A stretch of DNA of 8,027 bases, from NCBI GenBank assembly GCA_905192625.1, contig CAJJLI010000071.1:1-8027 (forward strand), given 5' to 3'. The position numbers and the translations under genes were made by a program. This stretch comes from an uncultured Clostridium sp. GTDB lineage: Bacteria; Bacillota; Clostridia; Lachnospirales; Lachnospiraceae. The notes below the pieces were generated by a model. It was given only the letters and a program-made list of their open reading frames with translations. It did not search any database and was not told where the DNA came from. Below are positions 7,148 to 8,027 of the stretch, piece after piece (position 1 is the stretch's first letter; the number at the start of each line of letters is the position of its first letter).

Positions 7148-7176
7148 ATTATATAACAATATTCCCTGTTTCACAA
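7148..7176 (-). promoter_or_regulatory. Sigma-A promoter of the Gx-transporter/LacI/HD-GYP/pepF operon
   Basis: On the - strand, TTGTGA (7176-7171, 4/6 match to the -35 consensus) is followed by a 17-base spacer and a perfect TATAAT (7153-7148). Transcription should begin near 7141, giving a leader of about 59 bases before the ATG at 7082. It starts just after the terminator of the upstream ABC permease gene, so the operon is an independent unit. Confidence 0.75.
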
Positions 7177-7184
7177 TAGTCTAC

Positions 7185-7237
7185 TAAAAAATGAAATGCA
7201 AGTAGGGTGGTAAATTCTTCCACCTTACTTGCATTTC
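7185..7237 (-). terminator. Intrinsic terminator of the ABC permease gene
   Basis: A long inverted repeat pairs 7193-7210 with 7220-7237 around a 9-base loop: 18 positions with a single non-Watson-Crick pair at 7205/7225. On the - strand it is followed at once by a T run, ATTTTTTAG (complement of 7192-7184). It begins 10 bases after the permease stop codon. The + side has no T tract, so it acts on the leftward transcript. Confidence 0.9.
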
Positions 7238-7247
7238 TACATTTGTC

Positions 7248-8027
7248 TTAACTTTCAGTTTTCATAGCCTCAATTGCACTAATTTTTGTAGCACGTCTTG
7301 CTGGTAAATAACCAGAGATTACACCAACGATAATCGAGAAAAGCGCTGCTACAAATGGAAGCCAGATTGGAATCTGAGAGAATTTAGAAGCTGTATTATC
7401 TCCATACATCCCGCCAGTCCCCATTAAACTTCCTAATAATTTTCCTCCATACTTATTTATAAAAAAGGATGCCACGTAGCTACAAGAAATACCGATAACT
7501 CCACCAATAAGACCAATCATACCTGCCTCAAACAGGAATAACTTTTTAACATCTTTTACAAGGCAGCCAAGCACCTTCATAATACCAATTTCTTTGGTTC
7601 TTTCATAGATGGACATAATCATAGTATTTGCAATATTAATGGCGGATACTAACATCGCGATACCACCAATTGCCCCTAATACCATCTGTAGCATATCTGC
7701 CGTTTCAAGATAACCTTCTAAATATTGCATGTCACTGGATGTTTTATATCCCAACTCTTCAATCTTATCTTGTACAGCCGTTACATTTTTCATACTATCT
7801 ACATTGATTTGTATCGTTTGATAGTTTTCTAAGGAAGCCATTGCTTTCTTTCGATCTTCAATTTTTAGAGTAGTAGCATATTTTTTATATATACTCTTAA
7901 AATAATCAAGATCCATATAGATATTATAATTATATCTCCAATTTGTACTTTCCTCTAACAAACCAAATTTATCTACTTTTATATTGAGCGGTTTCTTTTT
8001 ATCCGAAACTTGATATTGCTGGAACGT
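7248..8027 (-). CDS. ABC transporter permease, FtsX/MacB type (C-terminal part, runs off the window)
   Basis: The frame stays open to the right edge, so 259 C-terminal residues are visible and the start lies outside. The TTG at 7961 is an internal Leu codon, not a start. Visible residues 1-112 are an extracytoplasmic MacB-like domain, with IQINVDSMKNV and an EELGYKT segment. The FtsX-like permease domain follows with three membrane segments (about 113-139, 165-190 and 220-240), the cytoplasmic motif YERTKEIGIMKVLG after the first, and the typical ending LPARRATKISAIEAMK. A Gly-rich extracytoplasmic loop (KLLGSLMGTGGMYGD) precedes the last segment. Such permeases work with a separate ATPase in peptide or lipid export, or in antimicrobial-peptide resistance and cell-wall signalling. 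The partner should lie to the right, so substrate and partner cannot be assigned. It ends at its own terminator and is not part of the downstream operon. Confidence 0.9.
   Translation of the reverse strand, partial: TFQQYQVSDKKKPLNIKVDKFGLLEESTNWRYNYNIYMDLDYFKSIYKKYATTLKIEDRKKAMASLENYQTIQINVDSMKNVTAVQDKIEELGYKTSSDMQYLEGYLETADMLQMVLGAIGGIAMLVSAINIANTMIMSIYERTKEIGIMKVLGCLVKDVKKLFLFEAGMIGLIGGVIGISCSYVASFFINKYGGKLLGSLMGTGGMYGDNTASKFSQIPIWLPFVAALFSIIVGVISGYLPARRATKISAIEAMKTES

Overview
The window is AT-rich, with strong purine-rich ribosome binding sites, intrinsic terminators, an M3 oligoendopeptidase F, an HD-GYP protein and a Gx-transporter-family membrane protein. This points to a low-GC anaerobic Firmicute, most likely a clostridium of the Lachnospiraceae type. 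That placement is inferred from style and gene families, because no rRNA or other marker gene is present.

Layout. On the left, one + strand gene (101-2317) encodes a 738-residue secreted or membrane-anchored subtilisin-like (S8) protease. It has an N-terminal hydrophobic segment, a propeptide, an intact Asp/His/Ser triad, two tandem Ig-like modules and a C-terminal Big_2-type domain. It has its own promoter and a strong intrinsic terminator (2395-2430). The rest of the window is on the - strand. A tight four-gene operon runs leftwards from a promoter at 7176-7148: a Gx-transporter-family (Hpre_diP_synt_I) membrane protein, a LacI-family repressor, an HD-GYP putative cyclic-di-GMP phosphodiesterase and oligoendopeptidase F. 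The gaps are 20, 18 and 26 bases with the starts preferred here, and the operon ends at a terminator (2568-2531) that converges on the subtilase terminator. At the right edge is the C-terminal part of an FtsX/MacB-type ABC transporter permease. It runs off the window and ends at a long-stem terminator (7237-7185) just upstream of the operon promoter.

How the genes may work together. The operon puts a small-molecule importer-like membrane protein, a ligand-sensing repressor, a second-messenger phosphodiesterase and a cytosolic peptidase in one transcript. A partial palindrome centred at 7123, just downstream of the predicted transcription start, is a candidate operator for autoregulation by the LacI protein. 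No sugar-metabolism gene is visible here, so the effector cannot be guessed. The families are individually well known. What is unusual is the combination, and the subtilase's domain set is the most accessory-looking element. I found no CRISPR array, tRNA, rRNA, insertion sequence or clearly undescribed system.
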